NCBI GenBank assembly: GCA_947495985.1
Contig: CANMBD010000002.1
Coordinates: 434,001-498,000 of the forward strand
DNA: 64,000 bases
Source of the DNA: an uncultured Sphingomonadaceae bacterium
GTDB taxonomy: Bacteria; Pseudomonadota; Alphaproteobacteria; Sphingomonadales; Sphingomonadaceae
Direction: 5' to 3'
In this document: positions 42,613 to 51,960 of the stretch, piece after piece
How the letters are laid out: every line of letters begins with the position of its first letter
Numbering within the stretch: the first letter of the stretch is position 1
The notes under the pieces: model-generated
Seen by the model: the letters and a program-made list of their open reading frames with translations, nothing else
The model's database searches: none
Told to the model about the DNA's origin: nothing
Program-made: the position numbers and the translations under genes

Positions 42613-43908
42613 TTATTTGCCGATACAGAATTTCCCGAACAGGCCGTCGAGCATATCTTCTGTGCTCGCCCTACCCGTCAGCGCATCTAGTGCAGCGCGA
42701 GCCAGACGCAATTGCTCGGCGATGATCAAATAATCCTGCACCTCTGCTATCTGACCAAGGCTGACCTGTGCTTCGGCAAGATGATCGGCCTGGCGTTTGT
42801 TGACGCTAATCTCGTCACCGCGCGGTACAATTTCTCTCGCGCGCTCCACGAGCAGCGCCACAAGCTCATCCATCCCTGCCCCCGCCAGCGGAGATACGGA
42901 AAGGACGGTTGAAGACTTGGACTGATATTCGGGATGATCCTGACGCGATGCGATTTCAATCAGTTTTGAGCTATCGGGTCCCTCACCCTCCGGCCCAAGC
43001 CACAGGATGATATCAGCCGCATCAAATTGCGCGCGGGCACGATCTATACCTATCCGTTCAATTTCCTCCGCCCCCTCATCTCTTATGCCGGCTGTATCAA
43101 TGAACAGAAACGGTATGCCCTTTATCGCAATGGGCACCTCAATCACGTCCCGCGTAGTTCCGGCAATAGCTGAAACAATCGCCGCTTCTCTTTCCACCAA
43201 AGCATTGAGCAAAGTTGACTTGCCACTATTTGGCGGACCACCCAAAACCACTCTCACCCCTTCACGCAGCTTTTCCGCACGTGGTCGGTCGAGAATCTCG
43301 TTCATCTCTTGCGCGAGATCAGCGACCGATGATTGCACTACCTCTAACTGCGCTGGAGTGACATCATCCTCGTCCGAAAAATCCAGTTCAGCCTCCACCA
43401 TCGCAGACAGGCGCAAGATGGCACTTTGCCAATCTTCCACTTTTCGAGACAGCGCGCCACCAGCCGCCTGAATGGCAGAACGGCGTTGTAGCTCCGTTTC
43501 TGCAAATAACAGATCAGACAAACCCTCTGCTTCTGCCAGATCCATTCGCCCATGAGTGAAGGCCCGGCGGGTAAATTCTCCCGGCTCCGCCTGACGCAGA
43601 CCATCCATATTCTCAAGCGAAGCTTCGATAGCGCGCACAACCGCCCGGCCGCCATGGCAATGAATTTCAGCCAGATCTTCACCACTTGCGCTATTGGGGC
43701 CGGGAAACCATAAAATCAGTGCTGTATCCAGCAGCTGTTTACTCACCGGGTCCGTCAACTTTGCCAGACGGGCACACCGCGCTTCCGGCAATGATCCGAT
43801 CAAAGCCAGCAGAGCAGTTGATGCTTTTGGTCCGCTAATCCGGATGATACCAATGGCTGCTGGTGGCTGTCCGCTCGACAGCGCAAAGATTGTATCACCA
43901 GCAGACAT
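42613..43908 (-). CDS. mnmE: tRNA modification GTPase MnmE (TrmE)
   Basis: 431 residues: an N-terminal tetrahydrofolate-binding domain ([18 protein letters not shown] at the start), [26 protein letters not shown], and a central G domain with the P-loop [14 protein letters not shown] and [14 protein letters not shown]. The C-terminus ends FGKFCIGK, with the conserved Cys of the CIGK motif. It is the GTPase partner of MnmG in tRNA U34 modification. 18 bp separate it from the small DUF6489 gene upstream on the same strand, so they may be co-transcribed. Confidence 0.96.
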   Translation of the reverse strand: MSAGDTIFALSSGQPPAAIGIIRISGPKASTALLALIGSLPEARCARLAKLTDPVSKQLLDTALILWFPGPNSASGEDLAEIHCHGGRAVVRAIEASLENMDGLRQAEPGEFTRRAFTHGRMDLAEAEGLSDLLFAETELQRRSAIQAAGGALSRKVEDWQSAILRLSAMVEAELDFSDEDDVTPAQLEVVQSSVADLAQEMNEILDRPRAEKLREGVRVVLGGPPNSGKSTLLNALVEREAAIVSAIAGTTRDVIEVPIAIKGIPFLFIDTAGIRDEGAEEIERIGIDRARAQFDAADIILWLGPEGEGPDSSKLIEIASRQDHPEYQSKSSTVLSVSPLAGAGMDELVALLVERAREIVPRGDEISVNKRQADHLAEAQVSLGQIAEVQDYLIIAEQLRLARAALDALTGRASTEDMLDGLFGKFCIGK

Positions 43909-43926
43909 GTTTTATCTATTTGATAT

Positions 43927-44190
43927 CTAGTCTTTTTTCTTCGAAGAAGAAGATTTTCCGTTACCGCCACTCATAGCTCCGCCCAAGAAGGATGAGAACA
44001 TCTTGATGCCGGCTTCACCCATCGGCGCGATAATCTTCGTGAAATTTTGCAGTTGCTCAACCGAACTCGCGCCCTGTAGAAATTTCGACATTTCCTTGAC
44101 ATAAGTTTCATTGAGCTTTGCGACATCAGGCAAACCCATCATCCGGCGTGCTTCTTCCGGCGTGCAATCCAGTTCTACGGTTACTTTCAT
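43927..44190 (-). CDS. DUF6489-like small protein
   Basis: 87 residues starting MKVTVELDCTPEEARRMMGLPDV, with a helical middle (LNETYVKEMSKFLQGA, LQNFTKIIAPMGEAGIKMFSSFL) and a Gly/Ser/Lys tail. It matches the DUF6489 family found in sphingomonads; the function is not known. AGGAAG precedes the start. An upstream frame extension into the divergent region is not used. Possibly part of the mnmE transcript. Confidence 0.7.
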   Translation of the reverse strand: MKVTVELDCTPEEARRMMGLPDVAKLNETYVKEMSKFLQGASSVEQLQNFTKIIAPMGEAGIKMFSSFLGGAMSGGNGKSSSSKKKD

Positions 44191-44326
44191 TATATGCTTC
44201 CTCTTGTCCTTGTCGTTGAAGCGAAGTTCCCCCCTCACCGCAACAGATGATCTTCCACCTTGCCACAACAGGATATGGGGATATTGTGCACCATTAATCA
44301 AGTGATGATGCAAAGGAGCGCAAAAA

Positions 44327-45025
44327 ATGGGTGATATGAAACCGATCAAAACACTGAGCGGAGATGGTGAATTTCCTTGTTATGTTGCTGCTCCGGAAGG
44401 GACCGCAACCGCCGCGATCATCGTGATTCAGGAAATTTTCGGTGTGAACAAGGGAATCAAGGCGAAATGCGATAGCTGGGCCAAGGCCGGTTATATGGCC
44501 ATTGCGCCAGACCTGTTCTGGCGGGTCAACGAAGATACGGATCTGGATGCCGATGTTGATGAAGAATTTCAGGTTGCCCTCGACCTGATGGGTAAATTTG
44601 ATCAGGATCAGGGCATCAGAGATATTGAAGCCGCGATTCACTTCGCACGCGACGCTGTAAATGGCGGAAAAGTAGGCTGTGTTGGCTATTGCCTCGGCGG
44701 CAGACTGGCTTTCATGACAGCAGCCAGAACCGATATTAGCGCTTCTGTTGGCTATTATGGCGTGGGTATTGATGGTCTGCTTGGCGAGAAGAACGCGATT
44801 GCGCATGATGTCATGCTCCATATCCCGACAGCCGATGGCTTTGTTCCTGCAGATGCACAGGCCGCCATGCATGAAGGGCTGGATGCTCATCCCAAGGTCA
44901 CCTTATATGACTACGAAGGACTGGATCATGGTTTTGCCGCCGAATTTGGCGCACGCCGTGACGAGACAGCAGCGACACTGGCTGACAGCCGCACAGCAGA
45001 ATTTTTCAAGGAGCAACTGGCATGA
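44327..45025 (+). CDS. Dienelactone hydrolase family protein
   Basis: 232 residues, alpha/beta hydrolase of the dienelactone hydrolase type: IIVIQEIFGVNKGIKAKCDSWAKAGYMAIAPDLFWR at the N-terminus, nucleophile Cys in VGCVGYCLGGRLAF, the acid in HIPTADGFVPADA, and His in LDHGFAAEFG. It hydrolyses an enol lactone in aromatic degradation, but many members have other substrates. Divergent from the DUF6489 gene across 136 bp. The next gene overlaps by 4 bp and encodes an NTF2-like protein. Confidence 0.9.
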   Translation: MGDMKPIKTLSGDGEFPCYVAAPEGTATAAIIVIQEIFGVNKGIKAKCDSWAKAGYMAIAPDLFWRVNEDTDLDADVDEEFQVALDLMGKFDQDQGIRDIEAAIHFARDAVNGGKVGCVGYCLGGRLAFMTAARTDISASVGYYGVGIDGLLGEKNAIAHDVMLHIPTADGFVPADAQAAMHEGLDAHPKVTLYDYEGLDHGFAAEFGARRDETAATLADSRTAEFFKEQLA

Positions 45026-45429
45026 GCGCACGCGAAAATCTGAAAGCCTGGCATGCACGCATGGCCGATAAAAGCGAAGCAGCGCTGAGCGCACAACTCG
45101 CGGACGATGCGGTATTCCACTCCCCTGTCGTGCACACACCGCAGGCCGGGAAGCCCATTGTCATGGCTTATCTGACCGCTGCCGACAGCGTGCTCGGCAA
45201 TGACAGTTTCCGTTATGTCCGCGAGATTGTCGATGATGATGCCAATATGGCGATGCTGGAATTTCAGCTCCAACTGGATGATATTCAAGTCAATGGCGTC
45301 GATATCATCAGCTGGAATGATGACGGTAAGATCCAGGATTTCAAGGTCATGGTCCGCCCGCTACAGGCGATCAACAAGGTCTGGGATGAAATGGGTAAGA
45401 TGCTGGAAAAAATGAAGAGATCAGCCTGA
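45022..45429 (+). CDS. NTF2-like (SnoaL) protein coupled to the dienelactone hydrolase
   Basis: 135 residues, one NTF2-like domain: LKAWHARMADKSEAALSAQLADDAVFHSPVVHTP, VMAYLTAADSVLGNDSFRYVREIV, then VDIISWNDDGKIQDFKVMVRPLQAIN. The start overlaps the hydrolase stop (ATGA). Fold-level assignment only; a role with the hydrolase substrate is inferred from the operon. Convergent with the TerC gene. Confidence 0.75.
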   Translation: MSARENLKAWHARMADKSEAALSAQLADDAVFHSPVVHTPQAGKPIVMAYLTAADSVLGNDSFRYVREIVDDDANMAMLEFQLQLDDIQVNGVDIISWNDDGKIQDFKVMVRPLQAINKVWDEMGKMLEKMKRSA

Positions 45430-45447
45430 CACCCAAAATCTTTCGGA

Positions 45448-46176
45448 TCAGAAAAGGGTCAAGATTCCGATCGTTTGTTCGTCGCCAACCAGACCGGAAT
45501 AGATCATTTTTCCAGCGACATAGATGATCACCGCCAGACCGAGATAAGCTATCCACTTATAGCGCTCGATATATTTGGCGATGAAGTTCGCCGCGAGCCC
45601 CATCAGCGCGACTGACAACAACAAGCCAACAACCAAAATGCCGGGATGTTCGCGCGCGGCCCCGGCGACGCCGAGGACATTATCGAGGCTCATCGATACA
45701 TCGGCGGCCATTACCGCCCAGGCTGCAGCCCAAAAGCTTTTTTGCGCCTTCACACCGCTATGTTCATCGCCCGCGATCTCTGGCGAACCTGGTGATTCTC
45801 CTTCATGGAAAATCTCGCGATAAAAATTCCAGGCGACCCAGAGAAGAAGCAATCCGCCAGCAAAGACCAGCCCGACAATCTGCAACAACTGCACGACGAT
45901 CAGCGCAAAAATTATGCGCAAAACCAACGCGGCACCGATGCCAAGCATGATGACTTTGCGCCGCTGATCCGCAGGCAATCCGCCTGCCAGTGCACCGACA
46001 ACAATCGCATTGTCGGCAGCAAAAACAAGATCGATAAGAATGACCTGGCCAAAAGCAGCCAAAGCTTCCGGCGACCCCATGTTGGAAAAATCATGGACAA
46101 TTGCAGCCCAGATTTCCGCAGGTGAACCCAAACCACTCGGCGCCGCAGCAGCCAAAATCGTCAGCAGATCAATCAT
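45448..46176 (-). CDS. TerC family integral membrane protein (YjbE type)
   Basis: 242 residues, about seven membrane spans, with VILIDLVFAADNAIVVGALAGGL and the second half-motif ADVSMSLDNVLGVAGAAREHPG, the two acidic-plus-Asn loops that define TerC/YjbE. Related proteins export manganese or other metals (MntX/Alx-type roles), often under Mn riboswitch control; I see no such riboswitch here. Its start overlaps the stop of the monooxygenase-like gene upstream, which in turn follows rho by 18 bp. Confidence 0.9.
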   Translation of the reverse strand: MIDLLTILAAAAPSGLGSPAEIWAAIVHDFSNMGSPEALAAFGQVILIDLVFAADNAIVVGALAGGLPADQRRKVIMLGIGAALVLRIIFALIVVQLLQIVGLVFAGGLLLLWVAWNFYREIFHEGESPGSPEIAGDEHSGVKAQKSFWAAAWAVMAADVSMSLDNVLGVAGAAREHPGILVVGLLLSVALMGLAANFIAKYIERYKWIAYLGLAVIIYVAGKMIYSGLVGDEQTIGILTLF

Positions 46177-46469
46177 GAAAAAATCGTTTCCCCGAAATAT
46201 GTTACACTGGGCATAGGGTCATAAAAGTCATGAAGCAAGGCGCGCCATTGGGCATATTCCGGTGATTTTCGGAATCCGTCGCGATGGGATTCGACAGAGT
46301 CCCAACCGACTAACAACAGATATTGGTCGGGACCGTCTAAGGAAGCACGAACTTCTATGGACTGAAAGCCAGGCTGAGCTGCAATAAGCGGCTTTGCCTT
46401 TTCCATCGCTGCGACAAACTGGTCTGACTGACCCGCTTTGACCTGCAGCAAAGCCTGTTCAATAATCAT
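46173..46469 (-). CDS. Antibiotic biosynthesis monooxygenase (ABM)-like small protein
   Basis: 98 residues forming one ferredoxin-like ABM domain: IIEQALLQVKAGQSDQFVAAMEKAKPLIAAQPGFQSIEVR, then YLLLVGWDSVESHRDGFRKSPEYAQWRALLHDFYDP, which is the typical strand-helix order. The family includes small monooxygenases and heme-degrading enzymes. 18 bp behind rho, and overlapping the TerC start. Function unknown; no diagnostic Asn/His pair for haem degradation is clear. Confidence 0.8.
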   Translation of the reverse strand: MIIEQALLQVKAGQSDQFVAAMEKAKPLIAAQPGFQSIEVRASLDGPDQYLLLVGWDSVESHRDGFRKSPEYAQWRALLHDFYDPMPSVTYFGETIFS

Positions 46470-46487
46470 CGCGGTACCCCCGCAAGC

Positions 46488-47744
46488 TTATTGATTCATG
46501 CTGTCGAAGAAATCGTCGTTGGCTTTGCTGTCCTTCATCTTGTCGAGAAGGAATTCCATCGCGTCGATCGTACCCATTTGCATAAGGATACGGCGCAGCA
46601 CCCACATTTTCTTGAGCTTGTCATCTTCGACCAGCAATTCTTCCTTACGGGTACCGGATTTGCCAACATCCAGTGCGGGGAAGATCCGCTTGTCGGCAAC
46701 TTTACGATCAAGCACGATTTCGGAGTTACCGGTACCTTTAAATTCTTCAAAGATCACTTCATCCATCCGGCTGCCAGTGTCGATCAGCGCGGTTGCGATG
46801 ATGGAAAGCGAACCGCCTTCCTCAATATTACGCGCGGCACCGAAAAAGCGTTTCGGACGTTGCAGCGCATTGGCATCGACACCGCCGGTCAGCACCTTAC
46901 CGGAGCTAGGCACCACCGTATTATAGGCACGGCCCAGACGCGTAATCGAGTCGAGCAGGATGACAACATCATGTTTGTGCTCGACCAGACGTTTGGCTTT
47001 TTCAATAACCATTTCAGCAACTTGCACGTGGCGTGTCGCGGGTTCATCAAAGGTTGAACTGATCACTTCGCCCTTCACGGAGCGCTGCATATCGGTAACC
47101 TCTTCCGGCCGTTCGTCGATCAGCAGAACAAGCAGATAGACTTCCGGATGGTTGTCGGTAATCGCCTTGGCAATATTTTGCAGCAGCACGGTTTTACCGG
47201 TCCGCGGCGGCGCCACGATCAAGGCACGCTGACCTTTACCCTGCGGCGAAATAATATCGATAACGCGGGCCGACTTGTCTTTGACCGTGGGGTCAAGACT
47301 ATCCAGAGTCAGTTTTGAATCGGGATAAAGCGGGGTCAGGTTGTCGAAATTGACACGGTGACGGACAGCATCGGGTTCGTCAAAGTTAATCGCGGTCAGC
47401 TTGGTCAACGCAAAATAGCGTTCGCCATCTCGCGGTGCACGGATTTCACCTTCAACCGTATCACCGGTGCGCAAACCGAATTTACGAACCTGGTTAGGCG
47501 AAACATAAATATCATCAGGACCGGCGAGATAATTGGCTTCTGGCGAGCGCAAAAAGCCAAATCCATCGGGCAGCACTTCAATGGTGCCAAGGCCCATGAT
47601 CAGTTCATCATTATCCGCAAGTTCTTTGAGAATCGCGAACATCAGATCCTGTTTGCGCAGCGTTGATGCGCCTTCAACGCCTAGTTCTTCCGCCATAGAG
47701 ACAAGATCAGCGGGCGATTTTTCTTTTAATTCTTTTAAATGCAT
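46488..47744 (-). CDS. rho: Transcription termination factor Rho
   Basis: 418 residues: N-terminal RNA-binding OB fold (about 1-120, with [35 protein letters not shown]), Walker [10 protein letters not shown] at 178-186, the Walker B region [15 protein letters not shown], and [19 protein letters not shown]. It unwinds RNA-DNA hybrids to end transcripts. Length is normal for alphaproteobacterial Rho without insert. Followed by ABM-like and TerC genes. The 168-base leader before it holds a short GCCCG/CGGGC hairpin but no clear promoter I can assign. Confidence 0.97.
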   Translation of the reverse strand: MHLKELKEKSPADLVSMAEELGVEGASTLRKQDLMFAILKELADNDELIMGLGTIEVLPDGFGFLRSPEANYLAGPDDIYVSPNQVRKFGLRTGDTVEGEIRAPRDGERYFALTKLTAINFDEPDAVRHRVNFDNLTPLYPDSKLTLDSLDPTVKDKSARVIDIISPQGKGQRALIVAPPRTGKTVLLQNIAKAITDNHPEVYLLVLLIDERPEEVTDMQRSVKGEVISSTFDEPATRHVQVAEMVIEKAKRLVEHKHDVVILLDSITRLGRAYNTVVPSSGKVLTGGVDANALQRPKRFFGAARNIEEGGSLSIIATALIDTGSRMDEVIFEEFKGTGNSEIVLDRKVADKRIFPALDVGKSGTRKEELLVEDDKLKKMWVLRRILMQMGTIDAMEFLLDKMKDSKANDDFFDSMNQ

Positions 47745-47912
47745 GGAGTTTTATCCAAAAATATCAGGAAGTTATATATTGTTTTTGCATGTGTGCAGCG
47801 TGTGCGCCGTCAAATTTTCACATGAAAGATCGCCCGGACGGGCTTTGGCGGTCAACTACGCCTTTGCCCTTTGGCTGTCAACAAAAGCTGAAACCAAAAC
47901 GGACAGACCCGA

Positions 47913-48356
47913 TCAGAACGGTTTCACAATCACCAAAATCACGGTGATAGCCGCTGCAATTCCGGGTACTTCATTGACCAAGCGCAGCTTTTTATCCGTC
48001 ATCGTCCGTTCGCCGCGCGCGAGTTTTTTAACATAGCCCATCATCCAGCCATGATAGCCGGAGAGCAGCAGGACAATAAGTAATTTCCCGTGGAACCAGC
48101 CCTGGCTGAACGCATCGATATGATAAGCCAGCAGCAATCCCAAAACCCAAGTGATGATCAGCGAAGGATTGAGAATGATCTTCCGAAGCCTTCTCTCTCG
48201 GTCGATCCATTTGGAATCTTCTTCTGATCCAACAGCTGATTCCTGATGATAGACGAAAAAGCGCGGCATCATGAACAGACCGGCCATCCAGAAGATGACA
48301 AAGATAAGATGAGCGGATTTTAGCCAGAGATAGAGCATGGAAAGATATTCATTCAT
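47913..48356 (-). CDS. hemJ: Protoporphyrinogen oxidase HemJ
   Basis: 147 residues with four hydrophobic segments: AHLIFVIFWMAGLFMMPRFFVYHQ at the start (His and Arg of the haem-binding core), GLLLAYHIDAFSQGWFHGKLLIVLLLSGYHGWMMG in the middle, and a final hydrophobic helix. It fits the HemJ (CopD-like) family that replaces HemG/HemY in alphaproteobacteria, oxidising protoporphyrinogen to protoporphyrin. Its start overlaps the hemE stop (ATGA), so the two are co-translated. Confidence 0.88.
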   Translation of the reverse strand: MNEYLSMLYLWLKSAHLIFVIFWMAGLFMMPRFFVYHQESAVGSEEDSKWIDRERRLRKIILNPSLIITWVLGLLLAYHIDAFSQGWFHGKLLIVLLLSGYHGWMMGYVKKLARGERTMTDKKLRLVNEVPGIAAAITVILVIVKPF

Positions 48357-49387
48357 TGCCGGACAAGTGTAAGCAGCTTTTCAACATGTTCAATGGGCGT
48401 GTCAGGTAAAATACCGTGACCGAGATTGAATATATGCGGGCGGTCTGCGAAAACTCGCAAGATATTTTGTGTCGATTTTTCAAGCGCTTCACCGCCTGCA
48501 ATCAGCGCAAGAGGGTCCAAATTGCCTTGCAGCGGAAGGTCGGCTGGCAGGGTTTTATGGGCCCAGACCGGATCTATCGTTTCATCCAGGCCGATGGCAT
48601 CGGCGACTGTTTCATTAGCATAAGCGGTCAGCTTAGCCCCTGCTCCCTTGGGAAAACCGATAATCGGCAGATCGGGATGGACGGCTTTCAGCCGTGATAT
48701 GATTTCTGCATTGGGGGCGATTACCCATTTTTCAAATTGCGCAGGAGAAAGCGATCCTGCCCAGCTGTCGAAAAGCTGCACCGCATCGACGCCTGCATCA
48801 ATCTGACCAAGCAGATAGGTAACGGTATTATCGGTAATCGCGCTGATCAGCTCTGAAAAAGCTGCTTCATCGCTATAAGCATAGCGCCGCGTGACACCCT
48901 GATCCTTACTGCCCTGGCCATGCACCATATATGTTGCGACGGTCCAGGGACTGCCGGCAAAGCCCATGAAGGTCGTTTTATCGTCCAGTTGCGCGGCTAC
49001 CTTTCGAACCGTGGCATAAATAGCCTCAAAATGCTCCGGAGCAGCCTCGAGAGACGATAAAGCAGCATCGACGAGCCTTGGTGCCAGACGGGGCCCTTCT
49101 CCCGTCTCAAACCAGAGCTTCTGACCCATGGCATGGGGCACGATCAAAATGTCGGAAAACAGGATCGCTCCGTCAAAGCCAAATCGCTTTATCGGTTGTA
49201 TGGTTACCTCTGCAGCTGCCTGTGCATCGTAGCAAAGTTCCAAAAAACCGCCTTTTTGTGCGCGCAGCTCTCGATATTCCGGCAAGTAGCGTCCAGCCTG
49301 ACGCATAAGCCAGACGGGCGTTTGGTCTTGTTTCTTGCCGCGCAGGGTGTTGAGCAAAGTTTTTGGAGAGTCGGTACCGTCAGACAT
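48353..49387 (-). CDS. hemE: Uroporphyrinogen decarboxylase HemE
   Basis: 344 residues with the family signatures PVWLMRQAGRYLPEYRELRA near the N-terminus and the mid-protein GFDGAILFSDILIVPHAMGQ, VQLFDSWAGSLSP, and the C-terminal FNLGHGILPDTPIEHVEKL. It decarboxylates uroporphyrinogen III to coproporphyrinogen III. It reads away from oriC, with its start 302 bp from the ppsR start. In Caulobacter and Rickettsia the origin also lies beside hemE. Confidence 0.96.
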   Translation of the reverse strand: MSDGTDSPKTLLNTLRGKKQDQTPVWLMRQAGRYLPEYRELRAQKGGFLELCYDAQAAAEVTIQPIKRFGFDGAILFSDILIVPHAMGQKLWFETGEGPRLAPRLVDAALSSLEAAPEHFEAIYATVRKVAAQLDDKTTFMGFAGSPWTVATYMVHGQGSKDQGVTRRYAYSDEAAFSELISAITDNTVTYLLGQIDAGVDAVQLFDSWAGSLSPAQFEKWVIAPNAEIISRLKAVHPDLPIIGFPKGAGAKLTAYANETVADAIGLDETIDPVWAHKTLPADLPLQGNLDPLALIAGGEALEKSTQNILRVFADRPHIFNLGHGILPDTPIEHVEKLLTLVRQ

Positions 49388-49689
49388 AAGATAAGGGTCA
49401 TCCCATATAATAATATAGTATATTTATAGAATCTTGTTGATGATGATAGAGCGTGGAAAGAGGCGGTAACGCTGCTCTACCGAGATTACAAACAGATTGA
49501 CAGATGGCTGTTAACGAAAATTTTACCGATTCCCGAATTTGGTCCCCATTATCCACAATCTGTGGATGAAATTCCCAAAACTTGACGGACTGTGGATAGA
49601 ATTTGGGATGATGGGGATGAAAATGAAGGCTCCAAAAATCCCGCATTCATCCCTTGCTTTATCCACAATGAAATCACAGGGTTGCGGGC
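49388..49689. other. oriC: Probable chromosomal replication origin (oriC)
   Basis: This 302-base gap between divergent hemE and ppsR carries TTATCCACA at 49549-49557 and 49659-49667 (perfect DnaA boxes, plus strand). Two one-mismatch boxes on the minus strand are TCATCCACA (49561-49569) and CTATCCACA (49591-49599). An AT-rich tract at 49404-49432 could be the unwinding element. TTAA-N7-TTTA at 49511-49525 is a near CtrA site. Both arms read away from here and parAB/parS lie 7-10 kb away, the alphaproteobacterial layout. The regulatory regions of hemE and ppsR must overlap it. Confidence 0.8.
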
Positions 49690-50535
49690 ATGAATAGGCT
49701 TCACCTTCACATGCTGTCTGACTCCACCGGAGAGACACTGGAAAATATCGCAAAAGCGGCATTGGCACAATTTGATGGTGTCGAAATTATCAAACATTTC
49801 TGGCCAATGGTGCGCTCCGAAACCCATCTGAACCGGATATTGGTCGAGGTTGCGGATAATCCGGGACTGGTGATTTTTACATTGGTGAACAGTGATATAA
49901 GAGCGCGGCTGGAACGCGAATGCCGGCATTTGGGGCTGCCGGTGGTGCCAGCACTGGATACCGTGACCGATGCTTTGTCCAACATGTTGGGTCAGGAAGC
50001 GAAAGCGCGGCCAGGTCGCCAACATATACTGGATGCCGCCTATTTTGAGCGGGTCGAGGCAATTCAGTTCACCATCGCCCATGATGACGGCATTGGTTGG
50101 GAGAATTGGGAGGAGGCAGATATTGTTCTGGCAGGTGTTTCACGCACATCGAAAACGCCGACATCAATCTATCTCGCCAATCGGGGCTATAAGACCGCCA
50201 ATATCCCGATTGTCCCTGAATCACCACCACCGGATGCCCTTTATCATTTGAAAAACCCTCTGGTGGTCGGATTGGTGGCCGGCGCTGGCCGTCTGGTGCA
50301 GGTGAGGCGTAACCGGTTATTGTCTCTCAATCAGACACCGGAGACGGACTATGTGGATGAGGAAAAGGTGAAGGCGGAAATCCAATATGCCCGGCGCATG
50401 TTTGCGGACAACGGGTGGCCGACGATTGATGTGACGCGGCGTTCGATTGAGGAATCCGCCGCAGCAATCATAAATTTCTATAATGAGCGCCACATTAGCT
50501 CGACGAAAAGCGTGAAGGATGAAGGCAATGGGTGA
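49690..50535 (+). CDS. ppsR: Pyruvate, phosphate dikinase regulatory protein (PPDK/PEPS kinase-phosphorylase)
   Basis: 281 residues of the DUF299 family: LHLHMLSDSTGETLENIAKAA at the N-terminus and the P-loop-like VLAGVSRTSKTPTSIYLANRGYKTANIP mid-protein, then NPLVVGLVAGAGRLVQVRRNRL. It inactivates and reactivates PPDK or PEP synthase by threonine phosphorylation with ADP and by phosphorolysis. It is the first gene of a long plus-strand run (ppsR, maf, aroE, coaE, dnaQ) leaving oriC, in tight or overlapping order. Confidence 0.9.
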   Translation: MNRLHLHMLSDSTGETLENIAKAALAQFDGVEIIKHFWPMVRSETHLNRILVEVADNPGLVIFTLVNSDIRARLERECRHLGLPVVPALDTVTDALSNMLGQEAKARPGRQHILDAAYFERVEAIQFTIAHDDGIGWENWEEADIVLAGVSRTSKTPTSIYLANRGYKTANIPIVPESPPPDALYHLKNPLVVGLVAGAGRLVQVRRNRLLSLNQTPETDYVDEEKVKAEIQYARRMFADNGWPTIDVTRRSIEESAAAIINFYNERHISSTKSVKDEGNG

Positions 50536-51145
50536 TCCGGTGACGGAACCCATGCTTGTTCTGGCCTCCAAGAGCAAGGCGCGGCGGGCCATGCTCGAAG
50601 CGGCAGGTGTAGTCATCGAGTCTCTTGCACCCAATGTTGACGAGGAAGCTTTGAAAGGCGGTTTGCAAGCTGATGGTGTCACAGCGCGAAATCTGGCTGA
50701 CGCACTGGCAGAAGCAAAAGCCGTACGCTTGTCACGGCGGATCGGTCCGGCGCTGGTGCTTGGCGGGGATCAGGTTCTTGCGCTGGAAGACGGCTCCATG
50801 CTTGATAAGCCAGTGGACCGCGATGACGCCAAGGCACATTTGCAGTTGCTATCTGGCAAGAAGCATAAACTATTCAGTGCTGCGGTGATTGCGGATCAGG
50901 GATCACCGGTCTGGCGGCATGTTGACATCGCGACTTTGACCATGCGGCCATTGAGCGACACGTTTATTGACAGCTATGTTGAGGCAGAATGGGATAATAT
51001 CCGCCATTGTGTTGGATGTTATGAAATTGAAGCCCGCGGCGCACAGCTTTTTTCCGACATTAAGGGGAATCATTTTACAATCATGGGTCTGCCACTGCTT
51101 CATTTGCTCGACTATTTGCGCGTTAGGGGTGTGATGACGTCATGA
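50528..51145 (+). CDS. maf: Maf-like nucleotide pyrophosphatase
   Basis: About 205 residues with LVLASKSKARRAMLEAAGVVIESLAPNVDE at the N-terminus, LADALAEAKAVRL, VLGGDQVLALEDGSMLDKPVDRDDA and the EAEWDNIRHCVGCYEIEARG region, all Maf/HAM1-like. It hydrolyses noncanonical or methylated nucleoside triphosphates. Two near starts exist (50519, 50528); 50528 has AAGGA eight bases upstream. It overlaps the ppsR stop by a few bases and aroE by 4 bp. Confidence 0.88.
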   Translation: MGDPVTEPMLVLASKSKARRAMLEAAGVVIESLAPNVDEEALKGGLQADGVTARNLADALAEAKAVRLSRRIGPALVLGGDQVLALEDGSMLDKPVDRDDAKAHLQLLSGKKHKLFSAAVIADQGSPVWRHVDIATLTMRPLSDTFIDSYVEAEWDNIRHCVGCYEIEARGAQLFSDIKGNHFTIMGLPLLHLLDYLRVRGVMTS

Positions 51146-51960
51146 CCGAAACGCTCCCATATGCCGAAGTGATCGGTGATCCGATTGCTCATAGCAAATC
51201 GCCGATCATTCATAATTTCTGGCTCAAGAAATTAGGTATAAAAGCCAATTATCAGACTTTCCGCGTGAAACCAGATGAACTGGCGGATTATATTTCTGAT
51301 CGTCGGGATGATCCAAACTGGCAGGGTTGCAACGTCACGATTCCACATAAATTGGCGGTGATGGATCATGTATCCGACCCGGGAGATGTGCGGGCGTCTA
51401 TCGGTGCCATGAACACCATCGCACGTAATGATAGAGGGGATCTTTTTGGCACCAATACGGATGCAGGCGGTTTTTTTGCGCCGATCGCCGATGTGCCGCT
51501 AAGCAGTCAGGATGTGATTGTTGTCGGGGCTGGCGGTGCTGCACAGGCAGTGTTGTTCGCTCTATCCCGTATCGAGGTTGGATCGGTGACTATCATCAAC
51601 CGCAACGTGTTGAAGGCATCGGCCCTTTTGGCACGCTTTGGCTTGAAGGGGCAGGCGTTGGAACATGGTTCGACGCTTCCGCCCGCCCGGCTCCTGGTAA
51701 ATGCCAGCGCGCTCGGCATGAAGGGGCAGGACGAATTGACCATTGATCTCGATGGTCAACCGGACGACGCGATTATTTACGATCTTGTCTATGTTCCGCT
51801 GAAGACCAAATTGCTCAGGGCTGCGGATTCTCGTGGTCTTGATACGATTGATGGATTGACAATGCTAATCGGGCAAGCTGCTGTCGCTTTTGAAATTTTC
51901 TTTGGACAAGCTCCGCCGCTCGAACATGATGCTGAGCTCAGAAAGCTGCTTGTCACATGA
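51142..51960 (+). CDS. aroE: Shikimate dehydrogenase
   Basis: 272 residues with GDPIAHSKSPIIHNFWL (shikimate-binding SxS), GCNVTIPHKLAVMD (catalytic Lys in TIPHK), FGTNTDAGGF, and a Rossmann region VIVVGAGGAAQAVLFALSR. The NADP-site segment INRNVLKA, C-terminal LVNASALGM and YDLVYVPLKTKLLRAA complete the fold. It makes shikimate from 3-dehydroshikimate for aromatic amino acids. ATGA overlap on both sides with maf and coaE. Confidence 0.95.
   Translation: MTETLPYAEVIGDPIAHSKSPIIHNFWLKKLGIKANYQTFRVKPDELADYISDRRDDPNWQGCNVTIPHKLAVMDHVSDPGDVRASIGAMNTIARNDRGDLFGTNTDAGGFFAPIADVPLSSQDVIVVGAGGAAQAVLFALSRIEVGSVTIINRNVLKASALLARFGLKGQALEHGSTLPPARLLVNASALGMKGQDELTIDLDGQPDDAIIYDLVYVPLKTKLLRAADSRGLDTIDGLTMLIGQAAVAFEIFFGQAPPLEHDAELRKLLVT

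Noticed and set aside
46173..47744. Manganese (yybP-ykoY) riboswitch for the TerC gene
   Set aside because: The TerC gene is embedded directly behind an ABM-like gene and rho with no leader of sufficient length.
47745..47912. Terminator between hemJ and rho
   Set aside because: The short GCCCG/CGGGC stem has only a two-base loop and no U-tract, so it cannot be called a terminator.
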